A stretch of 64,000 bases of DNA, taken from Nitrospirota bacterium (lineage in GTDB: Bacteria; Nitrospirota_A; Leptospirillia; Leptospirillales; Leptospirillaceae). The stretch covers positions 78,380 to 142,379 of the forward strand of contig JAKBPM010000002.1 of the NCBI GenBank assembly GCA_021829515.1, written 5' to 3'. The notes beneath the pieces were generated by a model. That model was given only the letters and a program-made list of their open reading frames with translations. It had not been told where the DNA came from and made no database searches. The translations under genes were made by a program, and so were the position numbers. Position 1 is the first letter of the stretch, and each line of letters starts with the position of its first letter. Positions 42,236-54,870 of the stretch are shown here, in pieces.

Positions 42236-44263
42236 TCAAAATATCTCGGGAAGGACTTTATACTCTTGAGCCATATGAAGCGTATTCAAAAAAGCCGCAT
42301 GGCTCCACGCAAGCGGAGAAACGGAGATTGGTTCGCCATTTAAGGCATTGAGCTGTTCTGACATCACTCCTGAGGGGAGGGACTTTTCCATCGTCCATGC
42401 GAGAAGATCCCTTGTTTTTTTTATGGCACCAATGTCGCCGGTACTTCCAATTGCGGCGTATCCCTGTGCCATCCAGAGAGCGCTGATAAACCAGGGGTTC
42501 CCGTGGATGTTCGCATTTCTGGACTCCTGGGAGAGGTAGTAGGGATCATTCTTGTAACGGGTATAGCCTCCAATCCCTGTCTTGATCCGGAGTTCCTCTT
42601 CCTGTCTTCTCAGAAGGCTCCTGATCTGTTCCCTGTCGGATTGCCCTGAAGGGTCCAGAAATCCTGTTTCGACAAGTACGAGTGAGCTGATGTCGGGGGT
42701 TGGATCCCTGTTGAGGATGGTTCCGTCAAGGATTTCAACCCCGCGATAAAAATAGCCCTCGTCCTGGTTCCAGAGATGTTTCTGGATGCCCTCTCTGATC
42801 TCATCTGCCGCTTTCAGGAAAGACCGGGCGAGTACGGTTTCTCCGAATGAATCAGAAAAATAGGCAGCGCTTTCGAGTCCCGCCCATGTCAGGGCGGCTG
42901 TATGGAGAAATGTGCCATGTCTTTCTTCCCAGAGATCATAGGATGCAAGGGGAAGTCCCGTTCCCGGGTCGCGGTAGTCTCTTAAAAAGAGGCCGGCAGG
43001 CTTGATCATCTTTTTGTAAAGAGGAGTGATCAGGTCGAAATCCCTGTCGATCTGGAAGTGCATCCTGAGGGCCCAGAGAACGTAACCTGTTTCGTCTTCC
43101 TGTATCGGAAGCTGGGGGACGCCCTCCCGAATCCATGGTAGCCACGATGATGCAGGTGTCCCGTCCATATTGTATTTGTGGAGAAAATAACCTTCAGGCT
43201 GAATGATTTCCCCGGCAAATTCAAAAAATCGTCTGCCCAGCCCATGGTGTCCGGATCTTGAAAGGGCGAGTGCAACATTGGCACCATCCCTTGGCCAGAG
43301 GTATGCGTAGCTGTCTCTTGCGAGCTCGAGGCTGTCGGAGTCGATCGCCGCAGCACTGGCTCCGTTCCTTGAGATATGAGTCCGGAGAATCAGAAGGTTG
43401 GTCTTTTTCCTGTCCCGTATTTGATCCATGAATGGATCAGGCGTTGCTGGCTCTTCTTTTTCGGCTTTTTTCTTTGAACACTTTTCGGGGTTGGTCCAGA
43501 AATTCCAGTAATGGGAGGTCCGTTCCAGAAATTGATCCGGGTGGCGGTCGAGTACAGCTTGGTTGATGCTTCTTGTTTCCAATAGGCTGGTTGCTGCGAT
43601 CATCCAGAAGTACAGGACTTTTGTCTGTCCTGGCAACAGCTCGAGCGAGGTTGAAAAAGCGGAGTCCACTGATCCCTGGGCAATGGGATTCTGGGAGAGC
43701 AGCCCATCTTCGGCATCGCGCCAGGTTCCCTCGCTGCCTTCCATTTCTTTTCGTCCGGTTGCATAGGAACGAATGCCCGGACCATTATCGGGATGCAAGA
43801 GGCCAAAGCTAAAATAACGGTTTCTTTTGTAATGGATGAGGATCTTGAGTGATGGATCAAAAAATGCCGTATCACCGACCTCGTTTCCTTCGATGTGGAA
43901 GTCTGGACAGAAAAATGTCCTGACTTCCTTCGGTATCGGGCCGGTATTAGTTATCTGGATTTTTCTGACCCAAAGATTTTCATAGAAATCGATCGCATCA
44001 CGCGAGACAAACGAAATGTTCCTGGCGGTATTATTGCCTTCCACCAATGTGACCAGAGATCCCTGTTCATAAGACATTTTCAGGTCCCACGCTGAACGGG
44101 AGATCCAGTCCATCCTTCCGTCCGAGAAAATTCCAAATCGGAGAGGATGCCCTCCTGTCTGATTCTCAAGTCCCACGAAAGGGAATGTGACCTCCCTCAT
44201 CTGGTAGTCCAGGTCAAAGGAAAGAAACAGACACCCATTTGATAACGGTAAATCTCTGGCCAT
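42236..44263 (-). CDS. GH15 glucoamylase/trehalase-like glycoside hydrolase (paralogue A)
   Basis: A 675-residue protein with an N-terminal beta-sandwich domain and a C-terminal (alpha/alpha)6 barrel of family GH15. Conserved blocks are YLWPRDGANVALAL, IQEDETGYVLWAL, YDLWEERHGTFLHTAAL and an ending SVSPLAWSHAAFLNTL. It probably hydrolyses alpha-glucans or trehalose. No signal peptide is seen, so it is likely cytoplasmic. A charged Lys/Glu-rich insertion separates the two domains. It lies nine bases behind hisS, with AGGAG before its ATG. A diverged paralogue lies on the other side of hisS. Confidence 0.88.
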   Translation of the reverse strand: MARDLPLSNGCLFLSFDLDYQMREVTFPFVGLENQTGGHPLRFGIFSDGRMDWISRSAWDLKMSYEQGSLVTLVEGNNTARNISFVSRDAIDFYENLWVRKIQITNTGPIPKEVRTFFCPDFHIEGNEVGDTAFFDPSLKILIHYKRNRYFSFGLLHPDNGPGIRSYATGRKEMEGSEGTWRDAEDGLLSQNPIAQGSVDSAFSTSLELLPGQTKVLYFWMIAATSLLETRSINQAVLDRHPDQFLERTSHYWNFWTNPEKCSKKKAEKEEPATPDPFMDQIRDRKKTNLLILRTHISRNGASAAAIDSDSLELARDSYAYLWPRDGANVALALSRSGHHGLGRRFFEFAGEIIQPEGYFLHKYNMDGTPASSWLPWIREGVPQLPIQEDETGYVLWALRMHFQIDRDFDLITPLYKKMIKPAGLFLRDYRDPGTGLPLASYDLWEERHGTFLHTAALTWAGLESAAYFSDSFGETVLARSFLKAADEIREGIQKHLWNQDEGYFYRGVEILDGTILNRDPTPDISSLVLVETGFLDPSGQSDREQIRSLLRRQEEELRIKTGIGGYTRYKNDPYYLSQESRNANIHGNPWFISALWMAQGYAAIGSTGDIGAIKKTRDLLAWTMEKSLPSGVMSEQLNALNGEPISVSPLAWSHAAFLNTLHMAQEYKVLPEIF

Positions 44264-44272
44264 GATCGTCTC

Positions 44273-45574
44273 CTAGGAGAGCTGTGAGATCTTCTCCTGA
44301 CTCCTGACCGAGCGAATATATCCGATAAGGCCTGCCAGAGGGGAAAGAGGAAAAGGGGTTTGTTCGCCTGTGAGGAGATCTTTGACGACGATCTCCCTCC
44401 TTGCCATTTCGTCTTCGCCGAGAATCAGCAAAAAGCGGGATCCGTCTCTTTCAGCCTGCTTGAACCCCTGCTTGATTTTTGTTGTCCCAAAAATGCCTGT
44501 GGCAGAAATGCCTTCATTCCTGATTTCCCGGATAAGGCTTTGCACAATGGGAACAGCCAATTCTCCCAGTGGCAGTATGGAGATGTCCTGCGTGTGGGAG
44601 TGTGCCGGCATGAGTGTGCCTGCTTTCTCCGCGAGAAGGGCGAGTCTTTCGACTCCTATGGCAAATCCGGCCCCCGGGACATCGGGGCCTTCAAGCTGTC
44701 CGATGAGACCATCATATTGTCCTCCGGCAGCCCAGGTCGATTGGGATCCCAAGGCATCGGAGACGAATTCAAAGGTTGTTTCCGTATAGTAATCGAGTCC
44801 TCTGACCAGCCGCGGATTAACGGTGAATGGAATCGAGAGGCTTCTGAGTCCTGAGCAGACGGCTTCATGGTGCAGTCTGGAAGATTCGCAGAGAAAGTCA
44901 ATGATAGAAGGCGCCCGTTCTATGACCGGCTGACATTGCTCGACCTTGCAGTCAAGAACTCTGAGCGGATTTGTTTCCGTGCGTTTTTTGCACGTGGTGC
45001 AGAGGCCCGACTGATGGGTTTCAAGGTATTCGACGAGAGCTTTCCTGAACACGGGACGGCATCGGGAACATCCCATATTATTGATAAACAGCGTTGTCCC
45101 GGGAAGCTTCAACTCACGGGAAATGGAGTCAATAACAACAAGCAGGTCTATGTTGTCCTGTGGCGTGATTGTGCCCAGAATCTCCGCTCCGACCTGGTGA
45201 AACTGTCTAAGGCGCCCGGCCTGTGGTCTTTCATGTCTGAACATTGGGCCCTGATAGGAGAGCCGTGTAATGCGGGCAGGCTCAATGAGGTGGTGCTGGA
45301 TGGCCAGCCGCAGAAGGGATGCTGTTCCTTCGGGTCTTAAGGCGAATCTTTCCCCCCCCTTGTCTTCAAAAAGGTACATTTCCTTTTCGACGATATCTGT
45401 TTCAACCCCGATGGATCGCGTAAAAAGGGATGCCGATTCAAAAATCGGAAGACCAACTTTTTTAAAGCCAGCCTGTCCGAGATGTTTCTCTGCAATGGAT
45501 ACAAGCGCCAGAAACTGGTCTTCTTCCGGGGGAATCCTGTCCTTGATGCCGCGGGGAGCGTTAATCACGATCAT
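44273..45574 (-). CDS. hisS: Histidyl-tRNA synthetase
   Basis: A 433-residue class II synthetase. Motif 2 is YQGPMFRHERPQAGRLRQFHQ, the HisA signature LVRGLDYYTETTFE, and motif 3 GAGFAIGVERLALL; the C-terminal anticodon-binding domain follows. Two Cys pairs around CTTCKKR and CSRCRP fit the zinc-like insertion found in some HisRS. The ATG at 45574 and a GTG two codons later are both close to GGAG; the choice is uncertain. It is followed by the GH15 paralogue A in the same direction. Confidence 0.96.
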   Translation of the reverse strand: MIVINAPRGIKDRIPPEEDQFLALVSIAEKHLGQAGFKKVGLPIFESASLFTRSIGVETDIVEKEMYLFEDKGGERFALRPEGTASLLRLAIQHHLIEPARITRLSYQGPMFRHERPQAGRLRQFHQVGAEILGTITPQDNIDLLVVIDSISRELKLPGTTLFINNMGCSRCRPVFRKALVEYLETHQSGLCTTCKKRTETNPLRVLDCKVEQCQPVIERAPSIIDFLCESSRLHHEAVCSGLRSLSIPFTVNPRLVRGLDYYTETTFEFVSDALGSQSTWAAGGQYDGLIGQLEGPDVPGAGFAIGVERLALLAEKAGTLMPAHSHTQDISILPLGELAVPIVQSLIREIRNEGISATGIFGTTKIKQGFKQAERDGSRFLLILGEDEMARREIVVKDLLTGEQTPFPLSPLAGLIGYIRSVRSQEKISQLS

Positions 45575-45799
45575 CTCTCCGTTCTAGACCTGAAGGCCTT
45601 TTTTTGCATTTTCTGTACTCCGGAAAATAAGATTGGCTGTTTTTTCGAGATGCCGGGTGGATTTTTGAAATCAGGTAAAAGTGTATACTACATTGTCCCA
45701 TGGATTGGCATCAACCAATTCAGGGGCGCAGTCGATTGTCCGGAAATTCTCTTTGAAGGGAACGCTCCGGGAGTTATTCAACAAATGGGGAGTGACAAA

Positions 45800-47785
45800 A
45801 TGTCACGATTTCTGCCGGTTGCCAATGGTCGTCTTTTTGTCTCTTTCGATGAGTCCCATTTGCTGTCTGAGTTAACCTGGCCTTATATCGGGCTTGAAAA
45901 TCATGCTGGTGGCAACTGTTTCCGACTGGGAGTTTCTTTTGCGGGAAGATTTGTCTGGGTGAATGCGTCTCACGTCAGAAAACGGCGTTATCGCCCTGGG
46001 GTCATGGTGGCTGAAGCCTTTCTCCTTTTTCCTGAGCTGGGAGGACTGGAATGTGTCGTAACTGACTGGGTCGACCTTGACATTGATGTTCATTTTCGCC
46101 GGATAGAGCTGGTCAATTCTCCGAATCCCAGCGGAACAATGACCTTTTTCTTCCATCAGAATTTTTCTATCAGCCATCAGGATATCGGGGATACGGCCAT
46201 GTATCTTCCGGCTGAAAAGGCTCTTCTTCATTACAAGGACCAGCGATATTTTCTTGTGGGCGCTCTCTTTGAATGTCCGGCAAGAAGCGTTGAAAATGCG
46301 ATGTTCGAATATGCCTGCGGATCGAGACATGGGAACAGGGAAGGGACATGGCGGGATGCCGAAGATGGAAGTCTTGGCGGAAATCCTATTGCCCAGGGAA
46401 CGGTCGACTCTGTTTTTTCGGTTGCCATTTCTTCGGAGAAACAGGATCGCCCATTTTCTGTCCTGACAATATGCGGAACAAGCCAGAGCGAGGTTATCTC
46501 AACGTATTCAAAGCTCAAGCGAAAGACTCCAGACCGCTCTCTTTCGCAAACATCGGGTTTCTGGAAACTCTGGATCGAATCCCATCCCCTGACATCTCCG
46601 GCCATTCCTCCGGAATGGATGCGGCTCTATGAGACAAGCCTGCTCCTTATCAGGACTCACATGGGAGAAAGCGGGGCAATCGTTGCCGCCATCGATTCTG
46701 TTTCCCTGAATTATTCGAGAGATACCTATTCTTATTTGTGGCCAAGAGATGGCGCCCTGATCGCCCATGCCCTGGACAAGGCCGGTTTGGGGGATCTGTC
46801 CAGACGTTTTTATGAGTTATTGCCCGCCCTGATCTGCGACGAGGGGTTTTTGGCGCACAAGTACCACCCGAATCTTTCGATCGGGTCATCGTGGCACCCT
46901 TCCGGGGTTGAGGGTGCTCCTGCCTACCCCATACAGGAGGATGAGACTGCCCTTTGCATCTGGGCTCTGTGGGAGCATTTCAGAAAGTATCGTGACCTTG
47001 ATTCCATTCGTCCGGTTTTTCAGGACTTTGTTCTGCCGGCCGCGAGGTTTATGGCCAAGTTCCGTGATCCGAAAACGGGGTTGCCTCTTCCGTCTTATGA
47101 CCTTTGGGAGGAAAGGGCCGGGGTTTCAACACATACTGCAGCCACCGTTTATGGGGGGCTCAAGGCTGCGGCAAGTTTTTCCGCAGGGTTCGGAAATCCG
47201 TCAGAGGCCCGTTATTTTGAGCAGGCTGCAAGCGAGGTGAGGGCAGGAATCCTGAGCCATCTCTTTAATGAGGCAACAGGTTGTTTTTATCGTGGAATGA
47301 TCCTTGGCCGAAATGGGGAAAGCTTTCCGGATCCGACCCCGGATGCCAGCCTGTATGCCCTTTTCGAATATTCCGTCCTGCCCCTTCAGGATATCCGGCT
47401 TATCCGGACGATGGACTGGCTCTTCCAGTCGCTCTGGACGCCAGGCCCCATTGGAGGGGTGGCCAGGTACAGCAATGATCACTACTACAGGAGTGGCGAG
47501 CATCAACCCTCGAATCCATGGGTGATTTCCACTCTATGGATGGCCCGCTGGTTTATGCGTACGACTCCTTCTCCCCTTGAGTCTCCGCAAGTGATGAGTC
47601 TTCTTTCCTGGGTTTTTGAGCGGGCTGGAGGAAGTGGCATGCTGCCTGAGCAGGTCGATCCCGTGACCGGAGACCGCCTGTCAGTTTCGCCGTTGGTCTG
47701 GAGCCATGCGGAATGGGTGATGACGCTTGCAGATCTGGATGCTCTTGCTCAGGTTGAGCCACACCCCTGGTCCGGGGATCTGTAA
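45800..47785 (+). CDS. GH15 glucoamylase/trehalase-like glycoside hydrolase (paralogue B)
   Basis: A 661-residue homologue of the protein encoded at 42236-44263, in the opposite direction across hisS. The shared blocks are GTWRDAEDG, NPIAQGTVDS, YLWPRDGALIAHAL, IQEDETALCIWAL, YDLWEERAGVSTHTAA and SVSPLVWSHAEWVMTL. There is no signal peptide. The start at 45800 has GGGAG six bases upstream; the frame stays open far upstream into hisS but without family similarity. The substrate probably is an alpha-glucan; sequence differences from A suggest different specificity. Confidence 0.88.
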   Translation: MSRFLPVANGRLFVSFDESHLLSELTWPYIGLENHAGGNCFRLGVSFAGRFVWVNASHVRKRRYRPGVMVAEAFLLFPELGGLECVVTDWVDLDIDVHFRRIELVNSPNPSGTMTFFFHQNFSISHQDIGDTAMYLPAEKALLHYKDQRYFLVGALFECPARSVENAMFEYACGSRHGNREGTWRDAEDGSLGGNPIAQGTVDSVFSVAISSEKQDRPFSVLTICGTSQSEVISTYSKLKRKTPDRSLSQTSGFWKLWIESHPLTSPAIPPEWMRLYETSLLLIRTHMGESGAIVAAIDSVSLNYSRDTYSYLWPRDGALIAHALDKAGLGDLSRRFYELLPALICDEGFLAHKYHPNLSIGSSWHPSGVEGAPAYPIQEDETALCIWALWEHFRKYRDLDSIRPVFQDFVLPAARFMAKFRDPKTGLPLPSYDLWEERAGVSTHTAATVYGGLKAAASFSAGFGNPSEARYFEQAASEVRAGILSHLFNEATGCFYRGMILGRNGESFPDPTPDASLYALFEYSVLPLQDIRLIRTMDWLFQSLWTPGPIGGVARYSNDHYYRSGEHQPSNPWVISTLWMARWFMRTTPSPLESPQVMSLLSWVFERAGGSGMLPEQVDPVTGDRLSVSPLVWSHAEWVMTLADLDALAQVEPHPWSGDL

Positions 47786-47854
47786 TAACGGCATTGTAAA
47801 TGGCCGGATCGACGGATTGTGGTTTCTGGCAAGGCAAGTTTTTCCGGAGGTTCG

Positions 47855-47883
47855 TTGAACCCCGCCGGACCCTCTGATATGAT
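47855..47883 (+). promoter_or_regulatory. Predicted sigma70 promoter of the lepA-plsY operon
   Basis: TTGAAC (47855-47860), exactly 17 bases, TATGAT (47878-47883). The start of transcription would be about 20 bases before the lepA TTG codon. All ten genes to plsY follow with small gaps or overlaps. Confidence 0.65.
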
Positions 47884-47912
47884 GACCGGATCACTGCTTA
47901 TGGAGGAATATA

Positions 47913-49742
47913 TTGAATTTTCCAATAGAACGGATCCGCAATTTTTCCATTATCGCTCATATCGATCATGGAAAATCAACACTGGCCGACAGGCTTCTTG
48001 AAATGACAGGTGCGATATCGCACCGTGAATCCAGGGAACAGCTCCTTGATGCGATGGATCTTGAGCGAGAGCGTGGCATTACGATCAAGGCCCATACCGT
48101 GCGGCTCGTATACCGGGCAAAAGACGGTCAGGACTACCTGCTGAACTTGATCGATACTCCGGGGCATGTGGATTTTACCTACGAGGTTTCCCGGAGTCTT
48201 GCCGCCTGTGAGGGGGCTCTTCTTGTTGTTGATGCTTCCCAGGGGGTCGAGGCGCAGACAATTGCCAATGCATATCTTGCCCTGGAGAACAATGTCCACA
48301 TCATTCCGGTGATCAACAAGATCGATCTTCCGGGAGCTGAAGTGGAAAAGACGAAAGACGAGATATCCGATGCGGTGGGGGTGGACGGGGATGATTCCCT
48401 CCTGATCTCCGCCAAGGAGGGAGTGGGGGTGCCCGAAGTCCTCGAGGCGATCGTCAAGTCGGTTCCTCCTCCTGTGACTGTTCCGGGCAAAATGCTGAAG
48501 GCTCTTCTGTTCGATGCCTGGTTCGATCCTTTTCAGGGAGCGGTGATCCTCGTCAGGGTGTTCAATGGCAAAATCTCGGTTGGAGACCGATTCAAGCTTT
48601 TCTCCACACAGAAGACCCATGAGGTTTTGTCTATTGGTGCCAATACCCCAAAGCGCATTTCCCTTGAAAGTCTTGGTCCCGGGGAAGTTGGTTTCATTGT
48701 TTCGGGAATCAAGTCCGTACAGGAAACAAGAATCGGGGATACTCTCGTTCTTGAGTCGGACCCTTCTCCAGAACCATTTCCGGGATTTCATGAAGCCAAG
48801 CCGCTTGTTTTTTGCGGACTTTTTCCCACGGAGACCGAACAATACAACGAGCTGAAGGAGGCTCTGGAGAAACTCAGGCTGAACGATGCCTCCTTCACTT
48901 ACGAGCTTGAAACATCGCTGGCCCTCGGGTTCGGCTTCCGTTGCGGTTTCCTGGGACTTCTTCATATGGAAATCATTCAGGAGCGCCTCGAAAGGGAGTT
49001 CAACCTGACCCTTATCAGTACTGCACCGACAGTGGTCTACAAGGTCAGGGTTTCGGGCCATCAGGACACCGAGCTTTCGGTCGTCAATCCGTCGGATCTC
49101 CCGCCGGCAGGACAGATCGACGAGATCTTCGAGCCATTCATAACAGGAACCCTTCTTCTGCCATCGGAGTTTCTTGGGCCTGTCATGGCCCTTTGCCAGG
49201 ACAGGCGGGCTATTCAGAAAGAACTGAAGTATCTTGATGCAAAAAGAGTTTCCCTGTCCTACGAAATGCCACTCAATGAAATCGTCCTTGATTTTTATGA
49301 CCGTCTTAAATCAATCACAAAAGGTTATGCATCTTTCGACTACGAATGGCTGGGCTATCGTCCCTCATCTCTTGTGAAGGTTGACGTTCTGATCAATGGG
49401 GAACAGGTTGATGCTTTATCTTTCATTGTCCATGATGACAAGGCCTACCATCGGGGAAAGGCCCTGGTTGAAAAACTGAAGGAGGTCATTCCTCGACAAA
49501 TGTTTGAAGTGGCGATCCAGGCTGCAATCGGGTCGCGCATTATTGCCCGCCAGACAATTGGAGCCATGAGGAAAAATGTTCTGGCCAAGTGCTACGGAGG
49601 AGATATCTCCCGTAAAAGAAAGCTGCTTGAAAAGCAGAAGGAAGGTAAAAAGCGCATGAAGCAGATCGGTCGTGTTGAAATGCCACAGGAAGCTTTTATG
49701 GCCGTCCTTCGCGTTTCCGAAGGGTCTCGTGACGATGGCTGA
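47913..49742 (+). CDS. lepA: Elongation factor 4 (LepA)
   Basis: A 609-residue translational GTPase. G1 is [11 protein letters not shown]2 GITIKAHT, G3 DTPGHVDF, G4 NKIDL. The C-terminal domain specific to EF4 is present ([51 protein letters not shown]). It binds stalled or assembling ribosomes. The TTG start at 47913 has GGAGG at the right distance. It overlaps lepB by eight bases and heads the operon. Confidence 0.97.
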   Translation: MNFPIERIRNFSIIAHIDHGKSTLADRLLEMTGAISHRESREQLLDAMDLERERGITIKAHTVRLVYRAKDGQDYLLNLIDTPGHVDFTYEVSRSLAACEGALLVVDASQGVEAQTIANAYLALENNVHIIPVINKIDLPGAEVEKTKDEISDAVGVDGDDSLLISAKEGVGVPEVLEAIVKSVPPPVTVPGKMLKALLFDAWFDPFQGAVILVRVFNGKISVGDRFKLFSTQKTHEVLSIGANTPKRISLESLGPGEVGFIVSGIKSVQETRIGDTLVLESDPSPEPFPGFHEAKPLVFCGLFPTETEQYNELKEALEKLRLNDASFTYELETSLALGFGFRCGFLGLLHMEIIQERLEREFNLTLISTAPTVVYKVRVSGHQDTELSVVNPSDLPPAGQIDEIFEPFITGTLLLPSEFLGPVMALCQDRRAIQKELKYLDAKRVSLSYEMPLNEIVLDFYDRLKSITKGYASFDYEWLGYRPSSLVKVDVLINGEQVDALSFIVHDDKAYHRGKALVEKLKEVIPRQMFEVAIQAAIGSRIIARQTIGAMRKNVLAKCYGGDISRKRKLLEKQKEGKKRMKQIGRVEMPQEAFMAVLRVSEGSRDDG

Positions 49743-50403
49743 AGAAAACGGGATTGTTCAAAAGCCGGAGTCTGCTCAAGGCCCGGCGGAGAAATCGCCA
49801 ATGCCTGCCAGGAAGGCTTTAAGGGAACTTGCCGAGGCTCTTTTTACCGCCATTCTGGTTGCATTTATTCTCAAGGCTTTTATTGTCCAGGCCTTCAGGA
49901 TCCCTTCTGGATCAATGATTCCGACTTTACTGGTTGGCGATCAGATTCTGGTGCTGAAGATGGCGTATGGCATCCATAACCCTGTCAATGGTTTATACTT
50001 GGCCCATTTTCATGGGCCACAACGGGGCGATGTCGTTGTCTTTCGCTATCCTTTTGATGAATCGAAAGATTTTATAAAACGGGTGATCGGGCTTCCCGGT
50101 GATCATGTCCAGGTAAAGAATAAAATCGTCTATGTCAATGGCAAGCCAATGGTGGAGCCTTATACCCAGTACCTTCACCCTGACGAGAAGGATGTTCCCC
50201 GCAGGGATGTCATGGGAGATACGGTTGTGCCGAAAGGCCAGTATTTTGTCATGGGGGATAACCGTGATGACAGCTATGACTCCCGTTATTGGGGATTTGT
50301 GAAGAGGGACAAGATTCTGGGGCGGGCATTCATGATCTATTGGTCGTGGAACGATGTTGGTCGGGATCCTCGCTGGAACCGTCTTGGTCATATCATTCAT
50401 TAG
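49735..50403 (+). CDS. lepB: Signal peptidase I
   Basis: A 222-residue membrane protease. A single N-terminal membrane helix (about residues 30-50) precedes the catalytic Ser in [13 protein letters not shown] and the Lys in [11 protein letters not shown], and the box [15 protein letters not shown] is present. It cleaves Sec/Tat signal peptides on the periplasmic face. The start at 49735 lies inside the end of lepA; upstream frame would only repeat lepA codons. Association with lepA is a classical bacterial gene order. Confidence 0.95.
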   Translation: MAEENGIVQKPESAQGPAEKSPMPARKALRELAEALFTAILVAFILKAFIVQAFRIPSGSMIPTLLVGDQILVLKMAYGIHNPVNGLYLAHFHGPQRGDVVVFRYPFDESKDFIKRVIGLPGDHVQVKNKIVYVNGKPMVEPYTQYLHPDEKDVPRRDVMGDTVVPKGQYFVMGDNRDDSYDSRYWGFVKRDKILGRAFMIYWSWNDVGRDPRWNRLGHIIH

Positions 50404-50430
50404 GCAATTGACCCAAACCAGGAGCCGTTG

Positions 50431-51509
50431 TTGATCGAAAAAGTCCCTGTATCAAAAGATCTTGTATCTCTTGACCGCCTTCTTGAGGTCCTGTCCAGGA
50501 TGAGTGATTCCCGTGTGGTTGTCGCGGGAGATGCCATCCTGGATCGTTATGTCTGGGGAAAGGTTTCCCGGATTTCCCCGGAAGCACCTGTTCCGGTGGT
50601 GAACGTTACCCATGAATCTGTCCGGCTGGGTGGGGCCTGCAATGTTGTCCATAACATACAGAAGCTCGGGGGACGTTCTGCCCTCCTGTCTGTTGTTGGT
50701 GAGGACGCAAACGGCCAGAAGCTCCTGTCTGAAATGGAAAAGGAGCATGTTGATGTCTCCGGTGTCCTTTCCGTTCCGGTTCGCCCAACGACAACAAAGA
50801 CCCGGGTTATTGCCCACAGTCAGCAGCTTCTGCGATATGACGAAGAAGATCGTGGTGAGCTTCCCGGGGAAGTTCAGGAAGAGCTTCTTTCAAGACTCAG
50901 GGGGCTGTTGCCTGGTGCCGGGGTATTTCTTTTGTCTGACTATGCCAAGGGGGTTCTTTCCCCATCTTTTGCGCAGAAGGCCATGCTCCTCGCCAAAGAG
51001 CTTGGCGTTCCCACCTTTGTTGACCCGAAAGTTGCGACAATCGACAGCTTTCAGGGTGCGACAATCCTGACCCCGAACAACCTGGAAGCATCACAGTCAT
51101 CCGGATTCGAGATCGACTCGGAAGAGTCTCTTCTGAAAGCGGGAAGAACACTGATTTCAAGACTGAACTGTGGGGCTCTCCTTATTACCCGGGGTGAGAT
51201 GGGCATGACCCTTTTTGAAAATCCGGAGAACCTGAAGGTCTTTCATATTCCTTCCGTTGCCCAGAATGTTTATGATGTAACCGGGGCTGGGGATACGGTT
51301 ATCGCCTCAATGTCCCTGGCTTTTTCTTCTGGAGCCTCCCTTCTGGAGTCAGCGGTGCTGGCCAATATTGCTGCAGGTTATGTGGTTGGTATTGTTGGAA
51401 CCGCGGCCATTTCCAACGGAGAGCTGGAAGGCGTCCTTCGACAGTCTCCATTGTTTGACCGAAGAACAGGAACGTTTGTAACCAGAGGATACGGATCGGA
51501 CGTTCACAA

Positions 51510-51513
<4 letters not shown>
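50431..51513 (+). CDS. rfaE1: D-glycero-beta-D-manno-heptose-7-phosphate kinase (RfaE1/HldA type)
   Basis: A 360-residue ribokinase-fold enzyme. The N-terminal VVAGDAILDRYVWG and RLGGACNVVHN are typical of the heptose kinase domain of HldE. The catalytic Asp lies in VTGAGDTVIASM. The adenylyltransferase domain found in E. coli HldE is absent, so a separate RfaE2 is needed elsewhere. Of two tandem TTG codons the second (50431) is best spaced from AGGAG. It feeds ADP-heptose synthesis for the LPS inner core, next to the KDO genes. It overlaps kdsB by four bases. Confidence 0.9.
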
Positions 51514-54003
<2,490 letters not shown>

Positions 54004-54004
<1 letters not shown>

Positions 54005-54870
54005 TGAAAACCGTTTGCATCGAGACTCCGGCGGGTTCCTTCAGAGTTGGTCCGGATGCCCCGCCACTCTTTATCCTGGGGCCCTGTGTCATTGAGTCAC
54101 GGGATCATGCGTTTGAGGTCGCCGGGGCTTTGGCTGAGATCAGGGACCGTCTGAATATTCAGATTGTTTTCAAGGCATCCTATGACAAGGCCAACCGCTC
54201 ATCGGGGAAAAGCTTCCGCGGGGTTGGTATGAGTGCTGGACTTTCGATTCTGGAAGATATCCGCTCGAGATATTCGTTTCCAGTGATTTCCGATATCCAT
54301 GAGAGTTCCCAGGTGGAAGAGGCTGCATCTGTGCTGGACATCCTCCAGATTCCTGCATTGTTGTCCAGGCAGACAGATCTTCTGGAGGCGGCGGCCAGGT
54401 CTGGCCGGGTTGTCCATATTAAAAAGGGCCAGTTCATGGCACCTGAAGACATGTCCAATGTTGTGAAGAAAATGGAAGACTCCGGGTGTGATCGATTCAT
54501 GTTGTGCGAACGGGGTATTTCCTTCGGATACCATGCTCTGGTCGTGGACTTTCGCTCGTTGCCGGTCATGGCATCATTCGGCTATCCGGTCATTTTTGAT
54601 GCAACACATGCCGTCCAGAGTCCCGGAGGGGGAGGGGACCGCTCAGGTGGTGACCGAAGGTTTGTTCCCGCTCTTGCCAGGGCCGCCATGGCGGTTGGAT
54701 GTCAGGGGCTGTTTATGGAGGTTCATCCTGACCCTGATCATGCTCCGAGTGATGGTCCAAACATGATCCCCCTTGCCAAGCTTGAGGGGCTGATTTTATC
54801 GCTTCTTCCATTTGTCGAGGCCAGGAAGAATATGGGGGCTGATCCCTTGTTTGTTCAGGAACGGGCTTGA
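54004..54870 (+). CDS. kdsA: KDO-8-phosphate synthase
   Basis: A 288-residue TIM-barrel enzyme joining arabinose-5-phosphate and PEP. Signatures are FKASYDKANRSS, HIKKGQFMAP and DATHAVQSPGG. The N-terminal LGPCVIES has Cys at the position that separates the metal-dependent class (as in Aquifex) from the E. coli class, so this should be a metal-dependent enzyme. It starts at a GTG immediately after the pyrG stop and runs into kdsD (TGATG). Confidence 0.95.

Noticed and set aside
45482..45799. Upstream extension of GH15 paralogue B into hisS
   Set aside because: It reads antisense to hisS and lacks GH15 similarity; the start at 45800 has a good ribosome-binding site.
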